A DNA stretch of 6,676 bases from an uncultured Clostridia bacterium (lineage in GTDB: Bacteria > Bacillota > Clostridia > Peptostreptococcales > Anaerovoracaceae). Below the pieces are notes generated by a model. The model saw only the letters and a list, made by a program, of their open reading frames with translations. It did not search any database and was not told the origin of the DNA. A program made the position numbers and the translations under genes. The stretch lies in the NCBI GenBank assembly GCA_934277655.1, contig CAKQVC010000120.1, positions 1-6,676 on the forward strand, written 5' to 3'. Below are positions 1 to 5,037 of the stretch, piece by piece. How positions within the stretch are numbered: position 1 is the stretch's first letter; every line of letters begins with the position of its first letter.

Positions 1-94
1 GTGTATAAGGTGCAGTTACCTCGCAAAACATACAAAGCCCGGCGATCAAGAGGAGCAAGAGCAGGGAAAAATAAGGCTTTTTTCCTTTTCTCAT
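1..94 (-). CDS. ABC transporter permease, NikC/DppC-type, N-terminal fragment (cut by window edge)
   Basis: Only the first 31 codons are visible; the rest lies beyond the left edge. The reading begins MRKGKKPYFSLLLLLLIAG, a short basic N-terminus followed by a hydrophobic first membrane segment, then a Cys-Glu-Val-Thr-Ala-Pro-Tyr stretch. This resembles the start of NikC/DppC/OppC inner-membrane permeases, where a first helix is followed by an Ala-Pro-Tyr-Asp-Pro type sequence. The ATG overlaps the stop of the upstream NikB-like permease in an ATGA arrangement and has an AGGAGG ribosome site 7 nt upstream, so the two should be translationally coupled. Second-permease identity rests on this position plus the short N-terminus. 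Nickel as substrate is inferred from the lar genes upstream; a peptide or other substrate cannot be excluded. Confidence 0.72.
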   Translation of the reverse strand, partial: MRKGKKPYFSLLLLLLIAGLCMFCEVTAPYT

Positions 95-1296
95 CGGTCT
101 GCCTCCTCTCCTGCCAGATACTTTGCCGAAATATCACTCCCCGCATGACCGTTTTTTTCGGGATCGGCAGATTTTGCGCTGAAAACAGATCCAGCCTGAC
201 TTCTGCCCGAGGCCTGCGTGCGTAACCTGCCGGTATAACGCATCCGAGGATCAATCCATTCATTCAGGATTTCTGCAATAAACTGGCAGAAAAACACGAC
301 AGCCCCGGTAATCAGACACAGTGCCATCAACATATTGTAGTCCTGATACATGGCACTCTCGAAGCTGAGCGTTCCAAGCCCCTGATAGGAGAACACGGTC
401 TCTGTCACATAGGTCCCTCCCAGGATATGAGGTATAGAAATTGCTATCATCACGATGAGTGATGGCAGAATATTTTTCATGCAGCTACGTCTGACGATCC
501 GCCGCCGGGAGAGGCCTTTCGCCTTGCACAGCAATACATATTCCTTTCTGGTTTCTTCCAGCAGCTTGTTTCGGATCATATAGGCATAGTACCATAAATG
601 CTCCAAAACAGTTACCGTTACCGGCAGGACCAGATGTTTCAGACGGTCTGCCACATTCAGACTCTGTCCGTAGGAATAGGCACCGCCCACCGGGAAAAGT
701 CCAAGGTTTACGGAAAAGATCAGGATCAGCATCAATGCCAGAAAAAAGGTAGGAATACAGCTGCTGATCGTTCCGGCTTTGCAGATCATCCTGTCAGCTA
801 AACTTCCTTCATGAAGAGTACAGAATTTTCCGATGGCAATCGCCAGCACGAAAGTCAGCACAATCGAAATTCCTCCTAAGATCAAGGTATTTACCCACAT
901 ATTTGCGATAACCGTTATAACCGGCTGCTTATACTTAAAGGAAATGCCCCAGTCTCCCCGCAGTACGTTTTGTGCCCAGCGTACATACTGCTGCATCAGA
1001 GGCTGATCCAGTCCCAGGCTCTGCCTTGCCGCATCTTTCTGTGCCTGGCTCATGTGATTGATCCCATCGCCAAAATACGATATAAGTGGATCTCCGGGGC
1101 AGAGTCTTGAAATCACAAAGACGACAACCGATAAGATCAGCAACATCACAAACATTTCTGCCAGCTTAGCTGCGATATGTGAGATTGGTGTGATGTAAGC
1201 TCGTTGTTTGGAAAATGCCGCCTTACCATTACCCTCATTGCCGCCATCTCTGCTCCAGCTTTTCGTACTGTTTTTTTCTTGTTTCACAGCCGTCAT
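91..1296 (-). CDS. nikB: ABC transporter permease, NikB/DppB-type, probably nickel import
   Basis: Integral membrane subunit of a binding-protein-dependent importer of the nickel/dipeptide/oligopeptide class. Visible hallmarks are a first membrane helix (about 47-64) running into RLCPGDP (64-70), the GLDQPL motif (95-100), DWGISF (115-120), further hydrophobic segments near 136-157, 176-200, 278-295 and 323-345, and the cytoplasmic EAA-type loop around 253-275 (YVLLCKAKGLSRRRI, then KNILPSL) that contacts the ATPase. The core ends at the family-typical IDPRMR (348-353). At 401 residues it is longer than the usual 305-340: about 40 hydrophilic residues precede the first helix and about 48 follow the DPR motif. 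The start lies 2 nt after the larC stop (TAAGCATG), with a weak GGGAAG upstream and no other in-frame Met before residue 48, so translation is probably coupled to larC. Nickel specificity is inferred from this context; sequence alone supports only the Nik/Dpp/Opp class. Confidence 0.85.
   Translation of the reverse strand: MTAVKQEKNSTKSWSRDGGNEGNGKAAFSKQRAYITPISHIAAKLAEMFVMLLILSVVVFVISRLCPGDPLISYFGDGINHMSQAQKDAARQSLGLDQPLMQQYVRWAQNVLRGDWGISFKYKQPVITVIANMWVNTLILGGISIVLTFVLAIAIGKFCTLHEGSLADRMICKAGTISSCIPTFFLALMLILIFSVNLGLFPVGGAYSYGQSLNVADRLKHLVLPVTVTVLEHLWYYAYMIRNKLLEETRKEYVLLCKAKGLSRRRIVRRSCMKNILPSLIVMIAISIPHILGGTYVTETVFSYQGLGTLSFESAMYQDYNMLMALCLITGAVVFFCQFIAEILNEWIDPRMRYTGRLRTQASGRSQAGSVFSAKSADPEKNGHAGSDISAKYLAGEEADR
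102..107 (-). promoter_or_regulatory. Ribosome binding site of the NikC-like permease
   Basis: A full AGGAGG lies within the last codons of the upstream permease gene, 7 nt before the ATG at 94. It fixes the start of the truncated gene and supports efficient translation of the downstream permease despite the 4-nt overlap. Confidence 0.8.
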
Positions 1297-1298
1297 GC

Positions 1299-2924
1299 TT
1301 AGTTCTTCCCTCGTCCGATTTCCAACTGGTTGCCGCGGATTTCGTTGCTTTCCCGATTCTTCCGGCTGCCGCAGATTCGATCGTTCTCTTGCTCTGGCTG
1401 GCTGCCATCGATTCTATCAACCTCATGTTCCTGCTGACTGCCGTCAATTCTATCAACCTCATAATTCTGCTGGTACAGTTCCTGCTTAATTTCCAGTAAT
1501 GTCTTGCCCCTGCTCTGTGCGACCCGATACAAATCTTCATATTCCACTTTTTTGCGGCAGACTCCGAATCCTTCTGAAATCTTGGATTCCATCGGTCCGT
1601 ATTTCGTATCGTTTATCTGCGATTTTCGTTTCAGTTCCAATCTCCGGCATTCATGCATGCGGATCCCAATAGTTGTCGTGTTCCTGAAGATTAGTTCTGC
1701 CATCTGTTCCTTATTTTCCGGTTTTGCAAGCACAGTAAATTTCACTGCCGGCCGATTCTTTTTCATATAAATCGGTTCTGTAAATACGTCCAGTGCCCCT
1801 GCCGCCAGCACTGCCTCTGCAGCATAGCCCAGCTCTTCTCCGGTCATATCGTCCAGATTGCAGACCATTTCCAGGATCGTACTTTCTTTTCCGGTCGTTG
1901 TTTCGGACTTTCCGGATCCTGCAGCTTCTTCGGAAGCTTCCTGCCGCTGATCCGCTGCAATCGCATGTCTGCCAGGCTGCCTGTGCCGCGCTGTCTCAAG
2001 CGTTCCGCCGCTAAATTCACTGCCTTCCATAACACGGATGCAGTTTGCTCTTTCGAAATCTTTCGTTCCCATGCCGTATCCGATTTTATCGACTGCCATC
2101 ATCGGCATCATCTCAAATTTTTCCGCAAAATATTTCAGCAAAGCAGCTCCTGTCGGTGTGCAGAGTTCTCCTCTTACTTCTCCTCCGTAAGTTGGTATTC
2201 CCTGCAGGATCGATGCCGTTGCCGGAGCCGGAACCGGAAGCTGCCCATGGGCACACCATACCGTTCCGTATCCAACGTGGATTGGCGATGCGATGATCTG
2301 CTCTGCTCGAAGTTCATGAAAAAGCAGACAGCATCCTGCAACATCCGCAACCGCATCCATCGTCCCGACTTCGTGGAAATGGATCTGATCCATTTCTGCT
2401 CCGTGAACCTTTGACTCAGCCTGTGCGATCAACTGGTAGACAGCACTTGCATCAGTTTTTACCTTTTGCGGTGCGTTCAGGTTCTCGATGATCCCCTGCA
2501 CGTCTTTCAGTGAAAAATGCTGGTGGCTGTGAGCATGAGCGTAACCATGGTCATGTTCATGATGGTGGTCATGGTTATGATTCTCATGACTGGGATCGTG
2601 ATGATGGTCGTGGTTATGATTTTCATGATCGTGATCGTGATGATACTTGCAGTCGTTATGACATTCCTGGCTATGCTCATGGGTATGTGCGTGTTCATGA
2701 CTATCATCGCCGGCTGCTTCCTCCTGTCCATGAACCAACACTTGGAGATGCGGTCCGCAGATGCCACACTTTTCAGAAGATTCTGCTGTATAAACAACTC
2801 CGGGGATTCCCATTCCATTTAGCTGTTTCAAAGCTTTTTCTCTGTCCGGCATCAATTCCAGCAATGCTGCCAGGAGCATATCGCCAGCCGCTCCCATATT
2901 GCACTCAATATATAATGTTTTCAT
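1299..2924 (-). CDS. larC: LarC, nickel insertase for nickel-pincer nucleotide cofactor
   Basis: Catalyses the CTP-dependent insertion of nickel into the thioacid-bearing pyridinium mononucleotide, the last step of nickel-pincer cofactor synthesis (family knowledge; formerly DUF111). The N-terminus MKTLYIECNMGAAGDMLLAAL is diagnostic. Next come a His-rich insertion (76-136), IHFHEVGTMDAVADV (181-195), HVGYGTVWCAHGQLPVPAPAT (216-236), ELCTPTGAALLKY (253-265), and the second half beginning EMVCNLDDMTGEELGYA (352-368) with YMKKNRPAVK (386-395) and TTTIGIR (416-422). A low-complexity linker (about 302-348) separates the halves, which here form one frame; in Lactiplantibacillus plantarum larC1 and larC2 are joined by ribosomal frameshifting. 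At 541 residues it is longer than the usual roughly 400-430 because of the His-rich insert, the linker and a repeated C-terminal tail (489-536). GGAG sits 7 nt before the ATG. It follows larB by 121 nt and is 2 nt from nikB. Confidence 0.96.
   Translation of the reverse strand: MKTLYIECNMGAAGDMLLAALLELMPDREKALKQLNGMGIPGVVYTAESSEKCGICGPHLQVLVHGQEEAAGDDSHEHAHTHEHSQECHNDCKYHHDHDHENHNHDHHHDPSHENHNHDHHHEHDHGYAHAHSHQHFSLKDVQGIIENLNAPQKVKTDASAVYQLIAQAESKVHGAEMDQIHFHEVGTMDAVADVAGCCLLFHELRAEQIIASPIHVGYGTVWCAHGQLPVPAPATASILQGIPTYGGEVRGELCTPTGAALLKYFAEKFEMMPMMAVDKIGYGMGTKDFERANCIRVMEGSEFSGGTLETARHRQPGRHAIAADQRQEASEEAAGSGKSETTTGKESTILEMVCNLDDMTGEELGYAAEAVLAAGALDVFTEPIYMKKNRPAVKFTVLAKPENKEQMAELIFRNTTTIGIRMHECRRLELKRKSQINDTKYGPMESKISEGFGVCRKKVEYEDLYRVAQSRGKTLLEIKQELYQQNYEVDRIDGSQQEHEVDRIDGSQPEQENDRICGSRKNRESNEIRGNQLEIGRGKN
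1317..1460 (-). repeat. Four 36-bp tandem repeats encoding the C-terminal tail of LarC
   Basis: Residues 489-536 of LarC fall into four consecutive 12-residue units: EVDRIDGSQQEH, EVDRIDGSQPEQ, ENDRICGSRKNR and ESNEIRGNQLEI. The DNA period is 36 bp (units at 1425-1460, 1389-1424, 1353-1388 and 1317-1352 on the minus strand). The first two units share about 29 of 36 bases, and their three differences in the first nine codons are all synonymous; units three and four are more diverged. Because the period is a multiple of three, gain or loss of a unit would keep the frame. The tail is charged and polar and lies beyond the conserved LarC core. Confidence 0.9.
2517..2699 (-). repeat. His-rich, internally repeated segment within larC
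   Basis: This stretch encodes residues 76-136 of LarC, of which 27 of 61 are His, with many Asp, Glu and Asn and two Cys (88 and 92). A ten-residue block, HENHNHDHHH, occurs twice (residues 100-109 and 113-122; DNA 2598-2627 and 2559-2588), so the segment appears to have grown by duplication of His-codon DNA. Poly-His regions of this kind occur in nickel-handling proteins such as HypB, SlyD and many LarC proteins, where they bind or store metal; that role here is inference. Confidence 0.9.
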
Positions 2925-3045
2925 TTGTTCTCTCCATTTCTTTCATTCTCAAACCGCTATACGCTGCATACCGCTCGCCCCTTCTGCATGTTTTCCCACA
3001 GACGGCACGTTTTGCGCAGCCTCATTCCTCGATAAAAGTTTAAGC

Positions 3046-3795
3046 TTATTCCATATTATTAATCTGATTTGCCAGGTATCCGGCTCCAAACCCATTGTCG
3101 ATATTGACGACGCTGACGCCGCTGGCACAGGAATTAAGCATGGACAACAGCGCTGTCACACCTCCCAGTGCGGTTCCATAACCGACGCTGGTCGGAACTG
3201 CAATGACCGGTGCCTGCGAAAGCCCGCCGATCACGCTCGCCAGCGCACCCTCCATTCCCGCTATCGCTATGATGACCCTGGCATTCATAATGTCATCCAC
3301 ATGTGCAAGAAGCCTGTGAATGCCCGCCACACCTACATCATAGACACGTTTCACATGGTTTCCAAGGATTTCTGCGGTCAGTGCAGCCTCTTCTGCCACA
3401 GGAATATCGCTGGTTCCTCCGGTTGCTACCAGAATATAGCCTTCCTTCTTAGGAGAATTTTTTTCTCCGACCAGTCCGATCCGTGCCTCCGCAAAATAAG
3501 TAAACGGCAGGCTCTTGTCGATATTCTCTGCTTTCTCTTCAGAAAGCCGCGTGATCAGGATTGTTTTCTGTCCGTTTTCCCATAAAGCTTTACTGATCTT
3601 ATTGATCTGCTCTGCTGTTTTTCCTGCACCGTATATAACTTCCGAGGTTCCCTGCCGCACACCCCGCTGTGTGTCCAAAGCTGCAATTCCAATGTCAAGG
3701 ATTGGCTCTTTTTTTACCTGAAGCATTGCTTCATCTACGGAAATTTTTCCTTTTGACAGATCCTCCAGAACCTGCCGCATCTCTGTATTCTCCAT
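3046..3795 (-). CDS. larB: LarB, NaAD carboxylase/hydrolase of nickel-pincer cofactor synthesis
   Basis: Starts the cofactor pathway: it carboxylates the pyridinium ring of nicotinic acid adenine dinucleotide and hydrolyses the phosphoanhydride to release AMP, giving the dicarboxylated mononucleotide used by LarE (family knowledge). The length, 249 residues, is normal. A short N-terminal helical part (about 1-35) leads to IGIAALDTQRGVRQG (35-49) and EVIYGAGKTAEQI (52-64). The C-terminal PurE-like domain shows VATGGTSDIPVAEEAALTAE (123-142), YDVGVAGIHRLL (152-163), AIAGMEGALASVIGGL (177-192), PTSVGYG (201-207) and LNSCASG (220-226). Cys223 aligns by motif with the catalytic cysteine (Cys221) of L. 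plantarum LarB, which forms a transient cysteinyl-pyridine adduct. A strong GAGGAGG lies 8 nt before the ATG. It is second in the operon, 102 nt after larE and 121 nt before larC; nothing looks truncated. Confidence 0.96.
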   Translation of the reverse strand: MENTEMRQVLEDLSKGKISVDEAMLQVKKEPILDIGIAALDTQRGVRQGTSEVIYGAGKTAEQINKISKALWENGQKTILITRLSEEKAENIDKSLPFTYFAEARIGLVGEKNSPKKEGYILVATGGTSDIPVAEEAALTAEILGNHVKRVYDVGVAGIHRLLAHVDDIMNARVIIAIAGMEGALASVIGGLSQAPVIAVPTSVGYGTALGGVTALLSMLNSCASGVSVVNIDNGFGAGYLANQINNME

Positions 3796-3803
3796 TTGTC
3801 TTT

Positions 3804-3810
3804 CCTCCTC
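3804..3810 (-). promoter_or_regulatory. Ribosome binding site of larB
   Basis: GAGGAGG, the strongest Shine-Dalgarno match in the operon, sits 8 nt before the larB ATG at 3795 and confirms that start. A good site is expected here because larB is 102 nt from the preceding stop and cannot rely on tight coupling. Confidence 0.8.
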
Positions 3811-3861
3811 GTTTGGCTTTCCTTCTCTTTACTTCTTTAGCTGTAAATACTTCCTTCCTAA

Positions 3862-3891
3862 AAAGCGGCAATGAATCGCTTTATTGCGATT
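3862..3891 (-). other. Alternative hairpins in the larE-larB spacer
   Basis: Just after the larE stop, read on the minus strand, AATCGC and GCGATT form a perfect 6-bp stem with a 6-nt loop (3874-3891). A competing stem pairs AAAGCG (3877-3882) with CGCTTT (3862-3867) across a 9-nt loop; the run of five T is partly inside that stem. The two share bases, so only one can form at a time. Either could be a weak processing site or attenuator after larE; both are too short to call a terminator. No convincing promoter is seen in the spacer. Confidence 0.35.
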
Positions 3892-3897
3892 TGATAC

Positions 3898-4650
3898 TCA
3901 ACGCAATTCCCAGTCCGGAAGGAGCTTATCGAACCATGGACTGAGCCGCTCTTCGATTTCGCTTCTCCTTGCCAGTGCAGCTTCCATCTGCTCTTTATTA
4001 AACTGTAATAGCGCTCCGTTTTCTCTGACACGCACTCTGAAATCTGAAAATCCCATCGCAAACAGTTCTCCCTCTGCACCTTCCACACGCTTTAAAAGCT
4101 CTGCCGTGATCTGCATTCCTGTCGGTATCCTGGTTGCCAGGCAGGCGTAAGCCGGTTTATCCCAGGTAAACAGTCCTTCTTCCTTTGAACGCTTACGGAT
4201 TTCTGTCTTGGTCAGTCCACACATCCTCAGCGGCGAAAGGACTTTCATTTCCTGCAGTGCTTTCATTCCGGGACGGTCACCTGCATCATCCGACGCATTC
4301 GTTCCGTCCAGAATAACTGTGTAGCCATCTGCTGCCGCTTTTGCGAGGATTGTCCCGAAAATGCTCTGCTTGCAGTAATAGCAACGATTTTCTGGGTTTT
4401 TAACGACAGTCTCGTTTTCAAGTACGTTCACATGGATGATCTCCATATTCGCATTCAGCTGCCGTCCTAGCCGCACAGCGTCTTCCATCTCAAATTCCGG
4501 CTGGAACTGGCTCTTTACATAGTAGGCTTTCACATCTGCACCATATTGGATACCCATGTTGAGCAGGTAGGAGGAATCCACTCCTCCCGAAAATGCGATC
4601 GCTGCCTTCGGATATTTTTCAAAAAATTCTTTTAATGTCGTGTTCGTCAT
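3898..4650 (-). CDS. larE: LarE, ATP-dependent sulfur transferase of nickel-pincer cofactor synthesis
   Basis: Adenylylates the two pyridinium carboxylates and converts them to thiocarboxylates, the ligands that later hold nickel. It belongs to the PP-loop ATP pyrophosphatase family: AIAFSGGVDSSYLL (17-30) is the PP-loop, followed by NRCYYCKQSIF (88-98), ILDGTNASDDAGDRPG (113-128), LSPL (138-141) and DKPAYACLATRIPTG (164-178), with FRVRVREN (204-211) in the C-terminal domain. Cys90, Cys93 and Cys170 make up the three-cysteine set of LarE proteins thought to carry a [4Fe-4S] cluster. Cys170 sits where L. plantarum LarE has its sacrificial Cys176. I choose the ATG at 4650 (250 residues): GGAG lies 9 nt upstream, whereas the in-frame ATG at 4665 and TTG at 4737 lack a ribosome site and add residues not expected before the PP-loop. 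First gene of the lar operon. A related PP-loop enzyme of other function is unlikely beside larB and larC. Confidence 0.94.
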   Translation of the reverse strand: MTNTTLKEFFEKYPKAAIAFSGGVDSSYLLNMGIQYGADVKAYYVKSQFQPEFEMEDAVRLGRQLNANMEIIHVNVLENETVVKNPENRCYYCKQSIFGTILAKAAADGYTVILDGTNASDDAGDRPGMKALQEMKVLSPLRMCGLTKTEIRKRSKEEGLFTWDKPAYACLATRIPTGMQITAELLKRVEGAEGELFAMGFSDFRVRVRENGALLQFNKEQMEAALARRSEIEERLSPWFDKLLPDWELR

Positions 4651-4815
4651 CTCTCGGTTCTCCATTTTTAAATCTGATTTTTTCTTGGTCACCAGACGAT
4701 GAAAGGTCGCCCTTTTTCCAAAAACAAAAAACCACAAAAGAAGTGCCGTCTATATTCTTCCTGCACTTACCTTCATGGTAATTTTCGTACCGCCTTCTGG
4801 CAGTCATTTTCTATA
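4651..4815 (-). other. Structured 5' leader of the lar operon (unidentified)
   Basis: About 165 nt lie between the predicted transcription start and the larE ATG. On the minus strand the leader opens with a hairpin (ACTGCC, AGAA loop, GGCGGT; 4789-4804, one G-T pair). This overlaps a second possible stem, GGTA/TACC at 4777-4791. Next is AAGTGC/GCACTT (4741-4768, 16-nt loop), then a T-rich run of about 20 nt at 4718-4740, then the larE ribosome site. This layout could be an attenuator or metal- or metabolite-sensing leader. I do not recognise a known riboswitch class in it, and the stems are short. An 8-codon ATG frame (4750-4776) has no ribosome site. Confidence 0.4.
4658..4663 (-). promoter_or_regulatory. 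Ribosome binding site that decides the larE start
   Basis: GGAGAA on the minus strand places GGAG 9 nt before the ATG at 4650. The longer in-frame candidates have only A/T-rich sequence or a T-run before them. The site overlaps the alternative ATG at 4665, making that ATG a poor candidate. Confidence 0.7.
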
Positions 4816-4821
4816 TATGTT

Positions 4822-4850
4822 ATATTAAAATATTTTCAAGAAATTGTCAA
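4822..4850 (-). promoter_or_regulatory. Sigma-A type promoter of the lar operon
   Basis: A perfect -35 box TTGACA (4845-4850) is followed by a 17-nt A/T-rich spacer and TAATAT (4822-4827), a 4-of-6 match to the -10 consensus. Transcription should begin near 4815. An overlapping TATAAC (4819-4824) would give a 20-nt spacer and is less likely. The promoter lies 52 nt past the pckA terminator T-run, so the lar genes form their own unit. The near-symmetric A/T sequence at 4822-4833 overlapping the -10 could be an operator, but it may just reflect base composition. Confidence 0.75.
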
Positions 4851-4901
4851 GAGTGTAAAGCTGCCTTTTGATTACCCTGCTTGTCAGCCCCTCCGGCGCA
4901 C

Positions 4902-4949
4902 TAAAATAAACAGGACATGGCAAGGGCTGAAACAGCCCTTGCCATGTCC
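4902..4949 (-). terminator. Intrinsic terminator of pckA
   Basis: Positions 4913-4949 hold a perfect inverted repeat: 17-bp arms (GGACATGGCAAGGGCTG and its complement) around a 3-nt loop. Read on the minus strand it is followed at once by TGTTTATTTTA, a T-rich tail. It starts 88 nt beyond the pckA stop. On the plus strand there is no T tract after the stem, so it should act only on leftward transcription. It separates pckA from the lar operon. Confidence 0.9.
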
Positions 4950-4986
4950 ATAACTAACATCCATTCATCTACATTCACGTTTTCAG

Positions 4987-5020
4987 ATCATTCGAATCTT
5001 CCTAATCGTTCGAATCTCCC
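4987..5020. repeat. Short direct repeat in the pckA 3' region
   Basis: ATCATTCGAATCTTCC (4987-5002) and ATCGTTCGAATCTCCC (5005-5020) match at 14 of 16 bases with an 18-bp period, between the pckA stop and its terminator. Each contains the palindrome TTCGAA. There is no evidence of function; it may be a small slippage duplication. The rest of 4950-5037 holds nothing else I can identify. Confidence 0.5.
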
Positions 5021-5037
5021 ATCATGCAGCATCCACC

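Noticed and set aside
1208..1540. Open frames on both strands over the 36-bp repeats
   Set aside because: A repeat whose period is a multiple of three keeps several frames open. Only the LarC frame continues into a recognised protein.
2957..3025. 22-codon minus-strand frame in the larB-larC gap (starts MRLRKTCRLW)
   Set aside because: Its only purine-rich stretch (GAGGA) directly abuts the ATG, too close for a ribosome site, and there is no family signal. Probably chance.
2510..3043. Plus-strand open frames opposite the His-rich part of larC, one reading as a Met/Val-rich hydrophobic protein
   Set aside because: They are the antisense of His/Asp codon repeats (CAT/CAC and GAT read as ATG, GTG and ATC). 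The real LarC frame explains the DNA, and there is no ribosome site or family match for the antisense frames.
4651..4737. Longer larE from a TTG start at 4737 or an ATG at 4665
   Set aside because: Neither has a ribosome site. GGAG 9 nt before the ATG at 4650 and the usual short distance to the PP-loop favour the shorter protein.
4750..4776. Possible 8-codon leader peptide (MKVSAGRI) in the larE leader
   Set aside because: No Shine-Dalgarno at a usable distance and no run of regulatory codons; kept only as a note in the leader entry.
4651..4900. NikR-type operator (GTATGA-N16-TCATAC) or NiCo riboswitch upstream of larE
   Set aside because: I searched by eye for the NikR half-sites and for the NiCo four-way-junction layout and found neither; only A/T-rich symmetry at the -10 box.
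4913..4949. Perfect inverted repeat as a possible mobile-element end or protein operator
   Set aside because: The 3-nt loop, T-rich tail and place just after pckA fit an intrinsic terminator. No transposase gene or target duplication is seen.
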